A stretch of DNA of 64,000 nt, taken from Rhizobium croatiense. GTDB lineage: Bacteria; Pseudomonadota; Alphaproteobacteria; Rhizobiales; Rhizobiaceae. The notes under the pieces were generated by a model that was not told where the DNA came from, searched no databases, and saw nothing but the letters and a program-made list of their open reading frames with translations. The stretch is taken from contig NZ_JAILYJ010000017.1 in the NCBI RefSeq assembly GCF_019793465.1, forward strand, positions 62,001-126,000, written 5' to 3'. A program made the position numbers and the translations under genes. Position 1 is the first letter of the stretch. Each line of letters starts with the position of its first letter. Shown here in pieces: positions 8,699-17,292 of the stretch.

Positions 8699-8736
8699 CC
8701 GACGAGCCCGATGTGTAGATCGCGGGCGGAGACCGC

Positions 8737-8888
8737 GGTCGCCGGTTCGCTCGCATGCTTCAAGGCGGGAGCGCAGCCATCGATCCCGTCATGCAAGGAC
8801 GTCGCGGACAGGATATAGTTTCAGTCTCTTTGCGAAGCCGCCGAGAAAACCCATTAGTTTTGAGGGAATTTCTGCGGTTTTCCTTGCC
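8737..8888 (+). repeat. Direct repeat copy B: orphan rbsK 3' end
   Basis: Second copy of the 6507-6657 sequence. The rbsK tail still reads in frame to the same stop (ending CKDVADRI), and the differences are silent or mild (for example L to F, S to A). It therefore looks like a fragment of a diverged functional rbsK allele, not a random copy. The rest of the gap to the next gene at 9113 holds a small CTCGA/TCGAG inverted repeat (8888-8901) and an interspersed palindrome at 8979-9032. Confidence 0.88.
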
Positions 8889-8978
8889 TCGACTATTCGA
8901 GTTTCATTCAAATTTAAGGTATTTCCGGCGATCTTCCTCGTGGTCGCCGGCGCCCTTCGTTCTTGCAGCCGGCCGCCA

Positions 8979-9032
8979 GTTCAAAGTGCTGCAGCGTCCC
9001 GTGGCGTCTTGAAGGACGCGCGCCGCTGCAGG
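8979..9032. repeat. Interspersed palindromic repeat (TTCAAAGTGCT family), copy 1
   Basis: The sequence starts with TTCAAAGTGCTGCAGCG and folds as two nested stems: CTGCAGCG pairs with CGCTGCAG, and GCGTC pairs with GACGC around TTGAAG. It resembles the right half of the repeat at 58551-58658, and a truncated relative lies near 20181. It sits before the chemoreceptor gene. Confidence 0.6.
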
Positions 9033-9112
9033 CGGCTGCTCCATGAGGGGGCGACGCCTTCGCTCCTGCGCCGGAGAATGCCCGTTCGGCGTATCCTTGC
9101 CCGAGGACCCCC

Positions 9113-11452
9113 ATGTCTATTTTTCGCATGAAATCGCTTGCGGCGAAACTTCTCGTCATCACCGGCATCGCCATCGCGCTTGTTCTCATCGTCTCGAACT
9201 TTTTCCTCATCGGCCAGACACGGGATCGCGTCCAGACGCTGACGATGGATCAGGCCAATCTCGAGGCAAAATCGATCGCCAACGAAATCGCCGCCAATGT
9301 CGGCGAACTCGCCAGTGCCGCACGCACCATGTCGGGCGTGATCGGCCGCGGCCATGAGGGCAAATCGCTCGACCGCAAGGGCATGATCAATGTGCTGAAA
9401 GCCAATCTCGAGCAGAACGCCTTCGCCTTCGGCAGCTGGTTCTGCGAGCAGCTCGGGGCGCTCGACGGCAAGACCACCGAGATCACCAACAATAATGACG
9501 AAGGCACGAACAAGAACGGCGCCTTCACGCCCTACTGGTCGAAGACCAAGGATGGCGGCGTCCAGTACTCGACCTTCGACAATGATTATACCGCCGAATG
9601 GTGGAAGCTCGCCGCCGACAGCGGCAAGGGCGCGATCACCACGCCATACCTCGCTGAGGGAACCGATGTCCCGACGCTCCTGACCTCGATTGCCTATCCC
9701 GTCACGGCCGGCGGCAAGATGATCGGTCTCGCCGGCGTCGACATTTCGCTGAAGTCGCTCACCGACAAGCTGCAGGCGCTGCATCCTTTCGGCTCCGGCC
9801 GCGTGACGCTACTGTCGCAGGCCGGCAACTGGATTGTCGCGCCAATCCCTGACCTGATGACCAAGCAATATGATGGCGAAGGCGCCGACGTCGTCAAGGC
9901 GGCGCTATCGAACAAAGAGCCCGGCCTCGTCAGGAACCTGACCTATGACGGCCTCGATCCCTTCGATCGCGTCGTCTATCCCTTCGCCGTTCCCGGCGTC
10001 AACGCCACCTGGGTCGTGCTCGTCGACGTACCGCACACCGCGATCAATGCGCCGGTCAAAGACCAGACCTATATGATGATCATCAACGGGCTGATCGTGC
10101 TCGGCGCGGTCATGCTGGCGCTCTATTTCGCCGTCCGTTCGCTGGTGCAGCGGCCGCTCGGCGGGCTGGTCGCCAGCGTCAAGGCGTTGAGCGACGGCCA
10201 CTATGAGGAGCCGGTCGCAGCCCAGGATCGGAGCGACGAGGTCGGTTCGGTCGCCAAGGCGCTCGAAGGCTTCCGTTTTGCGCTCGCCGACGCCAGGCGC
10301 CTCGAAGACGAGGCTGCCAGAGAGCGGCAGGGGGCGGAGGCCGAGCGCGGCCGGTCGGAATCGGAACGCCAGGAATCGGTGTCGCAGCAGCGCCGCATCG
10401 TCTCGATCGTCGGCGCCGGCCTTTCCGAGCTGTCGCGCGGCAATCTCGGCCACCGCATCACCGACGACTTCCCCGGCGAATACGGCAAGTTGAAGCAGGA
10501 TTTCAACGCGGCGCTTGCAAGCCTCGAAGAGACCATCAACACCATGACCCTCAGCGTCGCCAATATCGGCTCGGGCACCGGCGAGATCAGCAATAGCGCC
10601 TCCGACCTCGCCAAGCGCACCGAACAGCAGGCGGCCAGCCTGGAAGAGACGGCGGCCGCGCTCAACGAGCTCACCGCTCAGGTCGATTCCAGCGCCGAGA
10701 ATGCGCGCACGGCAGCCGACAACGTCAGCCTCGCCTGCCAGGATGCCGAAAGGTCCGGCGAGGTGGTGCAGAAGGCGATCGCCTCGATGCAGGGGATCGA
10801 ACAGTCTTCGACGGAGGTCTCGCGGATCATCGGCGTCATCGACGAAATCGCCTTCCAGACCAATCTGCTGGCGCTGAATGCCGGCGTCGAGGCGGCGCGC
10901 GCCGGCGAAGCCGGCAAGGGTTTTGCCGTCGTCGCCCAGGAAGTGCGTGAGCTCGCCCAGCGCTCGGCCAACGCCGCCAAGGAGATCAAGACGCTGATCA
11001 ACACCTCGGCCGTCCAGGTCAAGGAGGGCGTCGATCTCGTCGGGCGTGCCGGCGGCACGCTGCACAAGATCGCCGAACAGGTGATGGGCATCAACGACCT
11101 CATCCGGCAGATCTCGGCCTCGGCGAGCGAACAGGCCGTCGGGCTGAAGGAAATCAACCAGGCCATGAACCAGATGGACCAGGTGACGCAGCAGAACGCG
11201 GCGATGGTCGAGGAAGCGACCGCCGCCAGCGTGGCGCTCAACGACGAGGCGCAGACGCTGAAGGCGCTCGCCACACGCTTCCGGGTCTCCGGTTCGGGCA
11301 ACGCCGCTCAGCTCACCGCCGTCGCCCAGCAGATGCGGGCGCCGGCCGCCCCAGCCGCATCGCCTCGGGCCGCCGCCCCGGCAGCCCGCCGACCGGCCGC
11401 GCCGTCGCGCGGTTCCGCCGCCGTGGCGCAGGACAGCTGGGAAGAGTTCTGA
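9113..11452 (+). CDS. Membrane methyl-accepting chemotaxis protein with dCache sensor
   Basis: This 779-residue chemoreceptor has TM1 at about residues 10-32. A large periplasmic double-Cache domain follows (about 35-315, with WWKLAADSGKGAITTPYL and IGLAGVDISL), then TM2 at about 320-343 and HAMP (about 345-400). A second HAMP-like segment (GLSELSRGNLGHRITDDFPGEY) precedes the signalling domain, whose tip contains EIAFQTNLLALNAGVEAARAG. A Pro/Ala linker leads to the last residues DSWEEF. These match the NWETF-type pentapeptide that tethers CheR and CheB, so this receptor may also assist adaptation of others. The ligand is unknown. No che genes are nearby. Confidence 0.95.
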   Translation: MSIFRMKSLAAKLLVITGIAIALVLIVSNFFLIGQTRDRVQTLTMDQANLEAKSIANEIAANVGELASAARTMSGVIGRGHEGKSLDRKGMINVLKANLEQNAFAFGSWFCEQLGALDGKTTEITNNNDEGTNKNGAFTPYWSKTKDGGVQYSTFDNDYTAEWWKLAADSGKGAITTPYLAEGTDVPTLLTSIAYPVTAGGKMIGLAGVDISLKSLTDKLQALHPFGSGRVTLLSQAGNWIVAPIPDLMTKQYDGEGADVVKAALSNKEPGLVRNLTYDGLDPFDRVVYPFAVPGVNATWVVLVDVPHTAINAPVKDQTYMMIINGLIVLGAVMLALYFAVRSLVQRPLGGLVASVKALSDGHYEEPVAAQDRSDEVGSVAKALEGFRFALADARRLEDEAARERQGAEAERGRSESERQESVSQQRRIVSIVGAGLSELSRGNLGHRITDDFPGEYGKLKQDFNAALASLEETINTMTLSVANIGSGTGEISNSASDLAKRTEQQAASLEETAAALNELTAQVDSSAENARTAADNVSLACQDAERSGEVVQKAIASMQGIEQSSTEVSRIIGVIDEIAFQTNLLALNAGVEAARAGEAGKGFAVVAQEVRELAQRSANAAKEIKTLINTSAVQVKEGVDLVGRAGGTLHKIAEQVMGINDLIRQISASASEQAVGLKEINQAMNQMDQVTQQNAAMVEEATAASVALNDEAQTLKALATRFRVSGSGNAAQLTAVAQQMRAPAAPAASPRAAAPAARRPAAPSRGSAAVAQDSWEEF

Positions 11453-11474
11453 TCGTTCCGTTCGTCCTATGATG

Positions 11475-11506
11475 AAAAAGGCGCCTGCGAAATCAGGCGC
11501 CTTTTT
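11475..11506. terminator. Bidirectional intrinsic terminator between chemoreceptor and ptsN
   Basis: The 13-bp stem AAAAAGGCGCCTG (11475-11487) pairs exactly with CAGGCGCCTTTTT (11494-11506) around a 6-base loop. A and T runs lie at both sides, so it can terminate the plus-strand chemoreceptor and the convergent ptsN. Confidence 0.9.
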
Positions 11507-11525
11507 TATCAGGAATAGAAGCGGT

Positions 11526-11990
11526 TCAGGCCGCGTTCGAGGTCTGCTCTTCGTTGAGGAAGGCGTAGATCGCCGAGGCGGATTCGGTGGCGCGCAGCTT
11601 TGCCACCAGATCGTGATCACGCAGGACGCGGGCGATGCGCGACAGCGCCTTGAGATGATCGGCGCCCGCGCCTTCCGGCGCCAGCAGCAAGAAGACGAGA
11701 TCGACCGGCTGGTCGTCCAGCGCTTCGAAATCGACCGGCTGCTCCAGCCGGGCGAAGATGCCGACGATCGAATGAATGTTCACCAGCTTGCCGTGGGGAA
11801 TGGCGATACCGTTGCCGACGCCGGTCGAGCCCAGGCGTTCGCGCTGCAGGATGACGTCGAAAATCTCCCGTTCGGAGAGCCCGGTGATCCTTGCGGCTCG
11901 TGCCGCCAATTCCTGAAGCAACTGTTTCTTGGAATTTACTCTGAGGGCGGGAATGATCGCATCCTGATGGAGCAAATCTGCCAATGCCAT
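11526..11990 (-). CDS. ptsN: Nitrogen PTS EIIA protein (EIIANtr)
   Basis: PtsN is the phosphoryl-accepting EIIA of the nitrogen phosphotransferase system (PtsP-NPr-PtsN), a regulatory branch that affects K+ transport and carbon/nitrogen balance. The 154-residue PTS_EIIA_2 domain carries the phosphorylation histidine H66 in GNGIAIPHGKL. Start and length agree with homologues. It ends the lptC-lptA-lptB-rpoN-hpf-ptsN run, the classical rpoN neighbourhood, and is followed by a strong terminator. Confidence 0.96.
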   Translation of the reverse strand: MALADLLHQDAIIPALRVNSKKQLLQELAARAARITGLSEREIFDVILQRERLGSTGVGNGIAIPHGKLVNIHSIVGIFARLEQPVDFEALDDQPVDLVFLLLAPEGAGADHLKALSRIARVLRDHDLVAKLRATESASAIYAFLNEEQTSNAA

Positions 11991-12064
11991 TTCTTTTTCC
12001 TTCTGTCGCCGGGATCAGATGATGCGGGGGAGCGGCGGCGATACCGCCGCTCACCGCCCTGATC

Positions 12065-12640
12065 TCAGCCTTTGATATTGGCCGAGTCGATCCAGCCAAT
12101 ATTCCCGTCGTGGCGACGGTAAACAATGTTCAGATGTTCCTTGCCGGGGCTGCGGAACAGGAGAAGCGGCTCGTCGGTCATGTCGAGCGCCATCACGGCG
12201 GTGGCGACCGACATGGTCTTCAGCTGCTTCGTGCTTTCAGCGACGATCGCCGGAGCGAAATCGTCGGGAATTTCATCCTCGTGATCAGGAACGGAGTCCA
12301 TGACCGTGTAGGAGACTTCTGCAAAACCATTCAGGTGGTTTCCGGCATGATGGTCCTTCAGCTTGCGTTTGTAGCGGCGCAGACGCTTCTCGATGCGCTC
12401 GGAAGCGGCGTCGAAGGCAAGCTGGGGATCGGTTGCTTCGCCGGCGGCATGCAGCACCACTCCGCTGTCGAGATGAAGCTTGCAATCTGCCGAGAAACGA
12501 GAACTCGCCTTTTCGACGGTCACCTGGCCGGAATACCCCCCGTCGAAGTATTTCGTGATGGCCATACCAATTTGGTCCTCGATCTTTTGACGGAAGGATT
12601 CACCAATTTCCATATGTTTCCCGGATACACGCACACTCAT
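12065..12640 (-). CDS. hpf: Ribosome hibernation promoting factor, long form
   Basis: The N-terminal domain (about residues 1-105, MSVRVSGKHMEIGESFRQKIED) is the S30AE/YfiA fold that binds the 30S decoding region. The C-terminal domain (about 130-191, ending with DEPLLLFRSPGKEHLNIVYRRHDGNIGWID) marks the long form, which dimerises ribosomes to 100S in stationary phase. The AAGGGAAA ribosome site points to the ATG at 12640, not the upstream in-frame ATG at 12703. In rhizobia it sits between rpoN and ptsN, as here. Confidence 0.95.
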   Translation of the reverse strand: MSVRVSGKHMEIGESFRQKIEDQIGMAITKYFDGGYSGQVTVEKASSRFSADCKLHLDSGVVLHAAGEATDPQLAFDAASERIEKRLRRYKRKLKDHHAGNHLNGFAEVSYTVMDSVPDHEDEIPDDFAPAIVAESTKQLKTMSVATAVMALDMTDEPLLLFRSPGKEHLNIVYRRHDGNIGWIDSANIKG

Positions 12641-13183
12641 GGAGTTTCCCTTCTTATGGTCGTTTGCGGGTATCAGTTTACGCCAAGCCTCAGGTTCATC
12701 CAAGCACTTCGCGCAATCTCAAGCAAGATCGGCGTGGGCCTGCGGGTCCTCGGTGCCCTTGGGATGATGGGGATAACTTCAAAAGGCGCTCACGGCGTCG
12801 ATTGCGGCGGGCTTCTAGCCAGAGCTTACCAAAAAGTCAATAGGGCGGAAAATGGCCTGCGGCGATGCGCGGGAAACGTGCGGAGGATTCCTTGCCGACA
12901 AGCGCTCCCGACGATCACCGCTTCGATGGCTTTCAACGCTTCGCGCTTAAGCTGTGCCGCCTTTACGGGTAATCATTATTGCGGTGACACCACTGCTGTC
13001 CGGTTGGCGTCGACGGCGGCGATCTCTTAGAACGACAATTGAATTGTCTAAAGCGCTGAGAAAGTCGGATACGCAGTAGAATCAACACCGTGCAGCAAGT
13101 CCACCAAATTTAGCCGGACAGCGTGTGGTGACACCTGATATGGCTGGCGATGCGGTCGAACCCGGCGCCTGGATGAGACCCCG
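12641..13183. other. 543-bp gap between rpoN and hpf
   Basis: No convincing gene is seen; a plus-strand open frame across it is a shadow of hpf. It contains a short palindrome GACAATT-G-AATTGTC at 13034-13048 flanked by partly symmetric TTAGA/TCTAA. The length suggests that hpf-ptsN have their own promoter here. I could not identify a confident -35/-10 pair. Confidence 0.5.
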
Positions 13184-14743
13184 TCAGAAGCCCGCGACCT
13201 TGGCGAGCGCCCGCTTCTCGCGGCGGCGCTGGACCGACGAGGCGATGTTCATCGCTTCCCGGTATTTCGCCACCGTGCGGCGGGCGAGATCGACGCCGCC
13301 CTTCTTCAGCATATCGACGATATCGTCATCGGAGAGCACCGCGTCGGGGCTCTCCTGCATGATGAGGGCGCGGATCTTGTGACGCACGGCCTCGGCCGAA
13401 TGGCTGTCGCCGCCTTCGACGGCGCTGATCGACACGGTGAAGAAATATTTGAGCTCGAAGAGGCCGCGCGGGGTCAGCATATATTTGTTCGAGGTGACGC
13501 GGCTGACGGTGGATTCGTGCATCTTGATCGCCTCGGCCACCGTCTTCAGGTTCAGCGGCCGCAGGTGGTCGACGCCGTTGAGCAGGAAGGCATCCTGTTG
13601 GCGGACGATCTCACTTGCCACCTTCATGATGGTTTTCGCCCGCTGGTCCAAGCTGCGCGTCAGCCAGTTGGCACTCTGCAGGCACTCGGACAGGAAGGCG
13701 TGATCCTCGCCGTTCCTGGTCACGCGCGAAAAATAGGACTGGTTGACCAGCACGCGCGGCAGCGTATCCGGATTGAGCTCGACCAGCCAGCCGCCGTCTG
13801 CCGACGGCCTGACGACGACATCGGGCATGATCGCTTCAGAAACACCTGCCTCGAAACCGCTGCCGGGTTTCGGATTGAGCTGGCGGATCTCACCGAGCAT
13901 GTCGAGAAGGTCTTCCTCGTCGACGCCACAGAGCCGCTTCAGCGTGGCGAAATCGCGCCGCGCCAGCAGTTCGAGATTGTCGACCAGCGCCTCCATGGCA
14001 GGGTCGTAGCGGTCCTTCTGCCTGAGCTGGATCGCCAGGCATTCGGCGAGGCTGCGGGCGAAAACACCCGGCGGATCGAGCGTCTGAAGGGCGGCAAGGA
14101 CGTGTTCGACCTGCGGCAGGCTCGTGCCGAGCCGCTCGCCGGTCTCGACGAGATCGGTCTGCAGATAACCGGCATCGTCGAGCTGATCGACAAAATTCTG
14201 CGCGATCAGCCGGTCGGTCATATCGGGCAGGATGAAGGGGATCTGCTGGGCGAGATGGTCGCGCAGCGACAGCTGGCCGGCGACGAAATCGTCGAGATCG
14301 TAATCGGCGCCCTCGGCGCTGCCCGGCATCGACTTCCACTGGCCGACAAGCTCCGGCGCATCGAGGCGCTGCGGGGCGCCGTCGTCGGGAAAGACATTGG
14401 TATAATTGGCGTCGAGCTCGTCGTTCAGCCGGCCGGTGCTTTCGCGGCCGCCATTGTCGTACCAGTCGCTGGAGAGCGCCTCGGCGTGATTGTCGGCGCC
14501 GTCGTCCGAGCCGGCATCCTCCGGCGGCTGGCCAAACTGCTCGTCCTCACCGGCACCACGTTCGTCGCCCGTCTCGCCGTCGTTTGACGGGAATTCGAGC
14601 AGCGGGTTCTTTTCCACTTCCAGGGCGATGAACTGATTGAGCTCGAAATGCGTCATCTGCAGCAACTGGATGGATTGCATCAGTTGCGGTGTCATCACCA
14701 GGGACTGGCTCTGGCGCAGGAAAAGATTGGCGGACAGTGCCAT
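13184..14743 (-). CDS. rpoN: RNA polymerase sigma-54 factor
   Basis: RpoN directs RNA polymerase to -24/-12 promoters of nitrogen assimilation, dicarboxylate transport and nif/fix genes, with AAA+ activators. The 519-residue product has the Gln/Leu-rich region I (LRQSQSLVMTPQLMQSIQLLQM), an acidic region II (about 55-115), the core-binding region and a C-terminal helix-turn-helix. The diagnostic RpoN box ARRTVAKYRE lies at about residues 485-494. It is downstream of lptB and upstream of hpf-ptsN. A sigma-54-type sequence lies just upstream on the opposite strand. Confidence 0.98.
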   Translation of the reverse strand: MALSANLFLRQSQSLVMTPQLMQSIQLLQMTHFELNQFIALEVEKNPLLEFPSNDGETGDERGAGEDEQFGQPPEDAGSDDGADNHAEALSSDWYDNGGRESTGRLNDELDANYTNVFPDDGAPQRLDAPELVGQWKSMPGSAEGADYDLDDFVAGQLSLRDHLAQQIPFILPDMTDRLIAQNFVDQLDDAGYLQTDLVETGERLGTSLPQVEHVLAALQTLDPPGVFARSLAECLAIQLRQKDRYDPAMEALVDNLELLARRDFATLKRLCGVDEEDLLDMLGEIRQLNPKPGSGFEAGVSEAIMPDVVVRPSADGGWLVELNPDTLPRVLVNQSYFSRVTRNGEDHAFLSECLQSANWLTRSLDQRAKTIMKVASEIVRQQDAFLLNGVDHLRPLNLKTVAEAIKMHESTVSRVTSNKYMLTPRGLFELKYFFTVSISAVEGGDSHSAEAVRHKIRALIMQESPDAVLSDDDIVDMLKKGGVDLARRTVAKYREAMNIASSVQRRREKRALAKVAGF

Positions 14744-14817
14744 GACGGACGCGAAACTCCCCTCAATTCCTCCGGGAAACCGCGTCCAGTTAACGCCTCA
14801 GGCCACGGAAACCAAGT

Positions 14818-14833
14818 TGGCCCAAAAATTGCT
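14818..14833 (+). promoter_or_regulatory. Sigma-54-type -24/-12 sequence, divergent from rpoN
   Basis: TGGCCC, five bases (AAAAA), then TTGCT matches the TGGCAC-N5-TTGC consensus with one change and exactly 10 bases between GG and GC. It lies 75 bp upstream of rpoN but faces the other way, toward the lptB 3' end. No enhancer-binding site was recognised. Confidence 0.45.
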
Positions 14834-14937
14834 TTTTTATCTCATTTGGTCAAGCGGAACTAAGCGGCAAGGTGAATTTCCGCGCCGGCGGGAGCATGAC
14901 GGCTTCCGATTTGGTCGAAAAACAGCCTGATCCGGCG

Positions 14938-15714
14938 TCAGAGGCTGAAATTGTCGCCGAGATAGAGCCGTCGCACTTCCGGATTGTTGACGATATCGTT
15001 CGCCCGGCCATGGGTCAGCACTTCGCCGGCATGAATGATGTAGGCGCGGTCGATGAGACCGAGCGTCTCGCGCACATTATGGTCGGTGATGAGAACACCG
15101 ATGCCGCGCGCCGTCAGATGGTGGACGAGGTTCTGGATGTCGGCGACCGAGATCGGGTCGACACCGGCAAAGGGCTCGTCGAGCAGCATGAAGGTCGGGT
15201 CGGTCGCCAGCGCACGGGCGATTTCGAGACGGCGGCGCTCGCCGCCGGAAAGAGCGACGGCCGCACTCTTTCTGAGCTTCTGGATATGAAATTCCTCCAG
15301 CAGCTCGTTCAGCTTCTGCTCGCGCTCGGCCTTGTCCTTGACATGCACTTCGAGGACGGCGCGGATATTTTCTTCCACCGTCAGCCCGCGAAAGATCGAG
15401 GCTTCCTGCGGCAGGTAACCGACGCCGAGGCGGGAGCGGCGGTACATCGGCATGGTCGTGACGTCGTTGCCGTCGATTTCGATCGTGCCTTCATCCACCG
15501 GTACAAGGCCGGTGATCATGTAAAAACAGGTCGTCTTGCCCGCACCGTTCGGACCGAGCAGGCCGACGGCCTCGCCACGGCGCACCACCAGCGAAACGCC
15601 GTTGACGACGCGACGCGTCGCATAGGTCTTCGTCAGACCACGGGCGATCAGCGTTCCCTGATAGCGACTCTTGTCGGCGGCACCCGCAGCTTGTGGCTCG
15701 GGCTGGCCGAACAT
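14938..15714 (-). CDS. lptB: LPS export ABC transporter ATP-binding protein LptB
   Basis: LptB is the ATPase that powers lipopolysaccharide extraction from the inner membrane with LptF, LptG and LptC. All ABC motifs are present: Walker A GPNGAGKTT, signature LSGGERRRLEIARA, Walker B FMLLDEPFAGVDP and the switch histidine in LITDHN. The start is uncertain. I use ATG 15714 (MFGQPEP), but a GTG at 15738 (VKLSSLST) or ATG 15777 inside lptA is possible, and none has a good ribosome site. It lies between lptA and rpoN as in other rhizobia. Confidence 0.95.
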   Translation of the reverse strand: MFGQPEPQAAGAADKSRYQGTLIARGLTKTYATRRVVNGVSLVVRRGEAVGLLGPNGAGKTTCFYMITGLVPVDEGTIEIDGNDVTTMPMYRRSRLGVGYLPQEASIFRGLTVEENIRAVLEVHVKDKAEREQKLNELLEEFHIQKLRKSAAVALSGGERRRLEIARALATDPTFMLLDEPFAGVDPISVADIQNLVHHLTARGIGVLITDHNVRETLGLIDRAYIIHAGEVLTHGRANDIVNNPEVRRLYLGDNFSL

Positions 15715-15754
15715 GGTGGATAGCGATGATAATTTCACGTGGGAGGCCGGCTTC

Positions 15755-16387
15755 TCAGTTCTGCTTCTGCTGCGCATTCGGCTGCGATTTCGGATCGAGC
15801 TGAATCTGGACACGCCCGCCACAGCTTTCAAGCTCCGCCTGGCCGGTTTGCATGTGAACGGTCAGTTTGCAGCCGGTAAAGACGTTCGGCCCGTCCGACA
15901 GAATAACCTTATTGCCCTGATCCGCCGTCAGGATGAATGTCTGCGAGGCCATGTCGAAATTGCCGTCATCGGCGGTCGCCGTCTGGGTGCCCGAGGTCAG
16001 CAGGACCTTGTCGGTCACCAGGATCTTGTCGATGTCGGCACTCCCCGATGCGAGCGAGGCAGACTTTTCCGGCTGGGCGGGTTGAGCCCCATCGGCTCCC
16101 GGCTTTGCCGCCTTGTCCTTATAATAGACGGTCATCTTGCCGGACTGCATCGTCGTCGTTCCCTGGACGACCTTGACGTTGCCGGTGAAAAGCGCGGTGT
16201 GCTCCTGGTCATGGATCTCGAGCTTGTCGCTTTCGATCTGGATCGGCTGGTCGTTGGAAAGCTTCATCCCCGACATAGCCGTCGCCTGCTGCGCGCTGGC
16301 GCCCGAGGCCATCAGGATAAGGGCAAACGCGCCGGCAATGAATGCTACGCCCGTCTTGCAAGCTGAAATGCGACAATCTTTTGTCAT
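15755..16387 (-). CDS. lptA: LPS transport periplasmic protein LptA
   Basis: The 210-residue protein has a signal peptide (GVAFIAGAFALILMASGASAQQ) and an OstA/LptA beta-jellyroll domain (about residues 40-175, with IQIESDKLEIHDQEHTALFTG and VTDKVLLTSGTQTATAD). LptA bridges the periplasm, carrying LPS from LptC to LptD. The C-terminal tail is polar and Gln-rich. It starts 15 bp after the lptC stop and precedes lptB. It is thus part of the envelope operon that continues into rpoN. Confidence 0.92.
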   Translation of the reverse strand: MTKDCRISACKTGVAFIAGAFALILMASGASAQQATAMSGMKLSNDQPIQIESDKLEIHDQEHTALFTGNVKVVQGTTTMQSGKMTVYYKDKAAKPGADGAQPAQPEKSASLASGSADIDKILVTDKVLLTSGTQTATADDGNFDMASQTFILTADQGNKVILSDGPNVFTGCKLTVHMQTGQAELESCGGRVQIQLDPKSQPNAQQKQN

Positions 16388-16402
16388 GGATGACCCGGCT
16401 GG

Positions 16403-17068
16403 TTAGGTGCCCTGTTTATGGATGGTGGATGGATCGACATTCATGCGAACATTCCCCTCGAATGTGATCACCCGCCCCTTATCGGTTATCTCAAGCGTCT
16501 TCGCAACAATGGAAGCATTGTCCTTGGTGATGGTGACGGGGTCGTCGCTCTTCATGTTGCCGCCCTTGATGTCGAGCCGGGCGGACTGGAATTTTGCGTT
16601 GAGGCCGCTGCTGAGCACCAGCGTGAAGGGAGCCGTCATATGCAGATTGTCGGTGGCGCGGTTGTAATCGGCGGTCGAGGCGACGACGCGGGCGATCAGG
16701 CCGTCATTCATCGGCACGGCCGCCTTGATGGTCTCGAGCGTGATGAGATCGGGATTGCGGATATCCTGCAGCGCTCGTTCAGCGAGCATTGAATAGTTGA
16801 TGCCGTCGGAATTGCGGCCCGCGATCGCCGGCTTTTCCATCACGACCTTGCCATTCTCGATCTTGGCACCTTCGAACTTGACGTTTTCGGGCAGGTAGAT
16901 GCTGACCAGCGCCACCGCCGCGAGGCCAGCGGCGACGATGAGGGCGGCCACCGGCAGCAGGATCTTCAGCCGCCGCACGCGGGCGGAATGGAACAACGCA
17001 TCGCCATAGGCGCTCCTGCCGGAGCCCGCATAAGCGGCATTTCCGTTGTTCTTCAGGGTATCGAGCAT
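16403..17068 (-). CDS. lptC: LPS export protein LptC
   Basis: The 221-residue protein has one N-terminal membrane anchor (about residues 34-57, KILLPVAALIVAAGLAAVALVSIYL) and a periplasmic LptC-like domain containing repeated beta-strand motifs (GGNMKSDDPVTITKDNASIVAKTLEI). LptC receives LPS from the LptBFG transporter and passes it to LptA. It is the first gene of the lptC-lptA-lptB-rpoN run. It is divergent from sppA with about 220 bp between them, where the operon promoter should lie. Confidence 0.9.
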   Translation of the reverse strand: MLDTLKNNGNAAYAGSGRSAYGDALFHSARVRRLKILLPVAALIVAAGLAAVALVSIYLPENVKFEGAKIENGKVVMEKPAIAGRNSDGINYSMLAERALQDIRNPDLITLETIKAAVPMNDGLIARVVASTADYNRATDNLHMTAPFTLVLSSGLNAKFQSARLDIKGGNMKSDDPVTITKDNASIVAKTLEITDKGRVITFEGNVRMNVDPSTIHKQGT

Positions 17069-17292
17069 AGGTCTCGTTCCATCTGCGGTGATTGCCGCGC
17101 CTTATAACAAAGCCGGCCGCCAATCACAGTTCGTTTCGCATTATTACATTGGCTTGCCAATATGGAATTTTTTCTGCAACAAGCAACAAAACGGAAAAAC
17201 ATCAAAAAGTGGCATTCGTACGCGCCGCTGCCACCTATTTCACCGGATCGATCGGCGCCGTGCCGACGCCGGGCCAGCGCTGGAGGTATCTC

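Larger units (their letters stand above)
6658..8736. other. Two-gene island inserted at the rbsK 3' end
   Basis: About 2.1 kb lies between two directly repeated rbsK 3' ends and holds a divergent pair: a secreted beta-propeller gene and an AraC-family regulator. No transposase or integrase is present. Base composition looks similar to its neighbours by eye. The arrangement suggests gain by homologous recombination or by Campbell-type integration of DNA from a relative; the mechanism is inferred. Confidence 0.65.

Noticed and set aside
6658..8736. Insertion sequence at rbsK
   Set aside because: No transposase, terminal inverted repeats or short target duplications; the flanking repeats are rbsK-derived.
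12110..13030. Plus-strand open frame spanning hpf and the following gap
   Set aside because: Antisense to hpf over most of its length; no ribosome site or homology seen.
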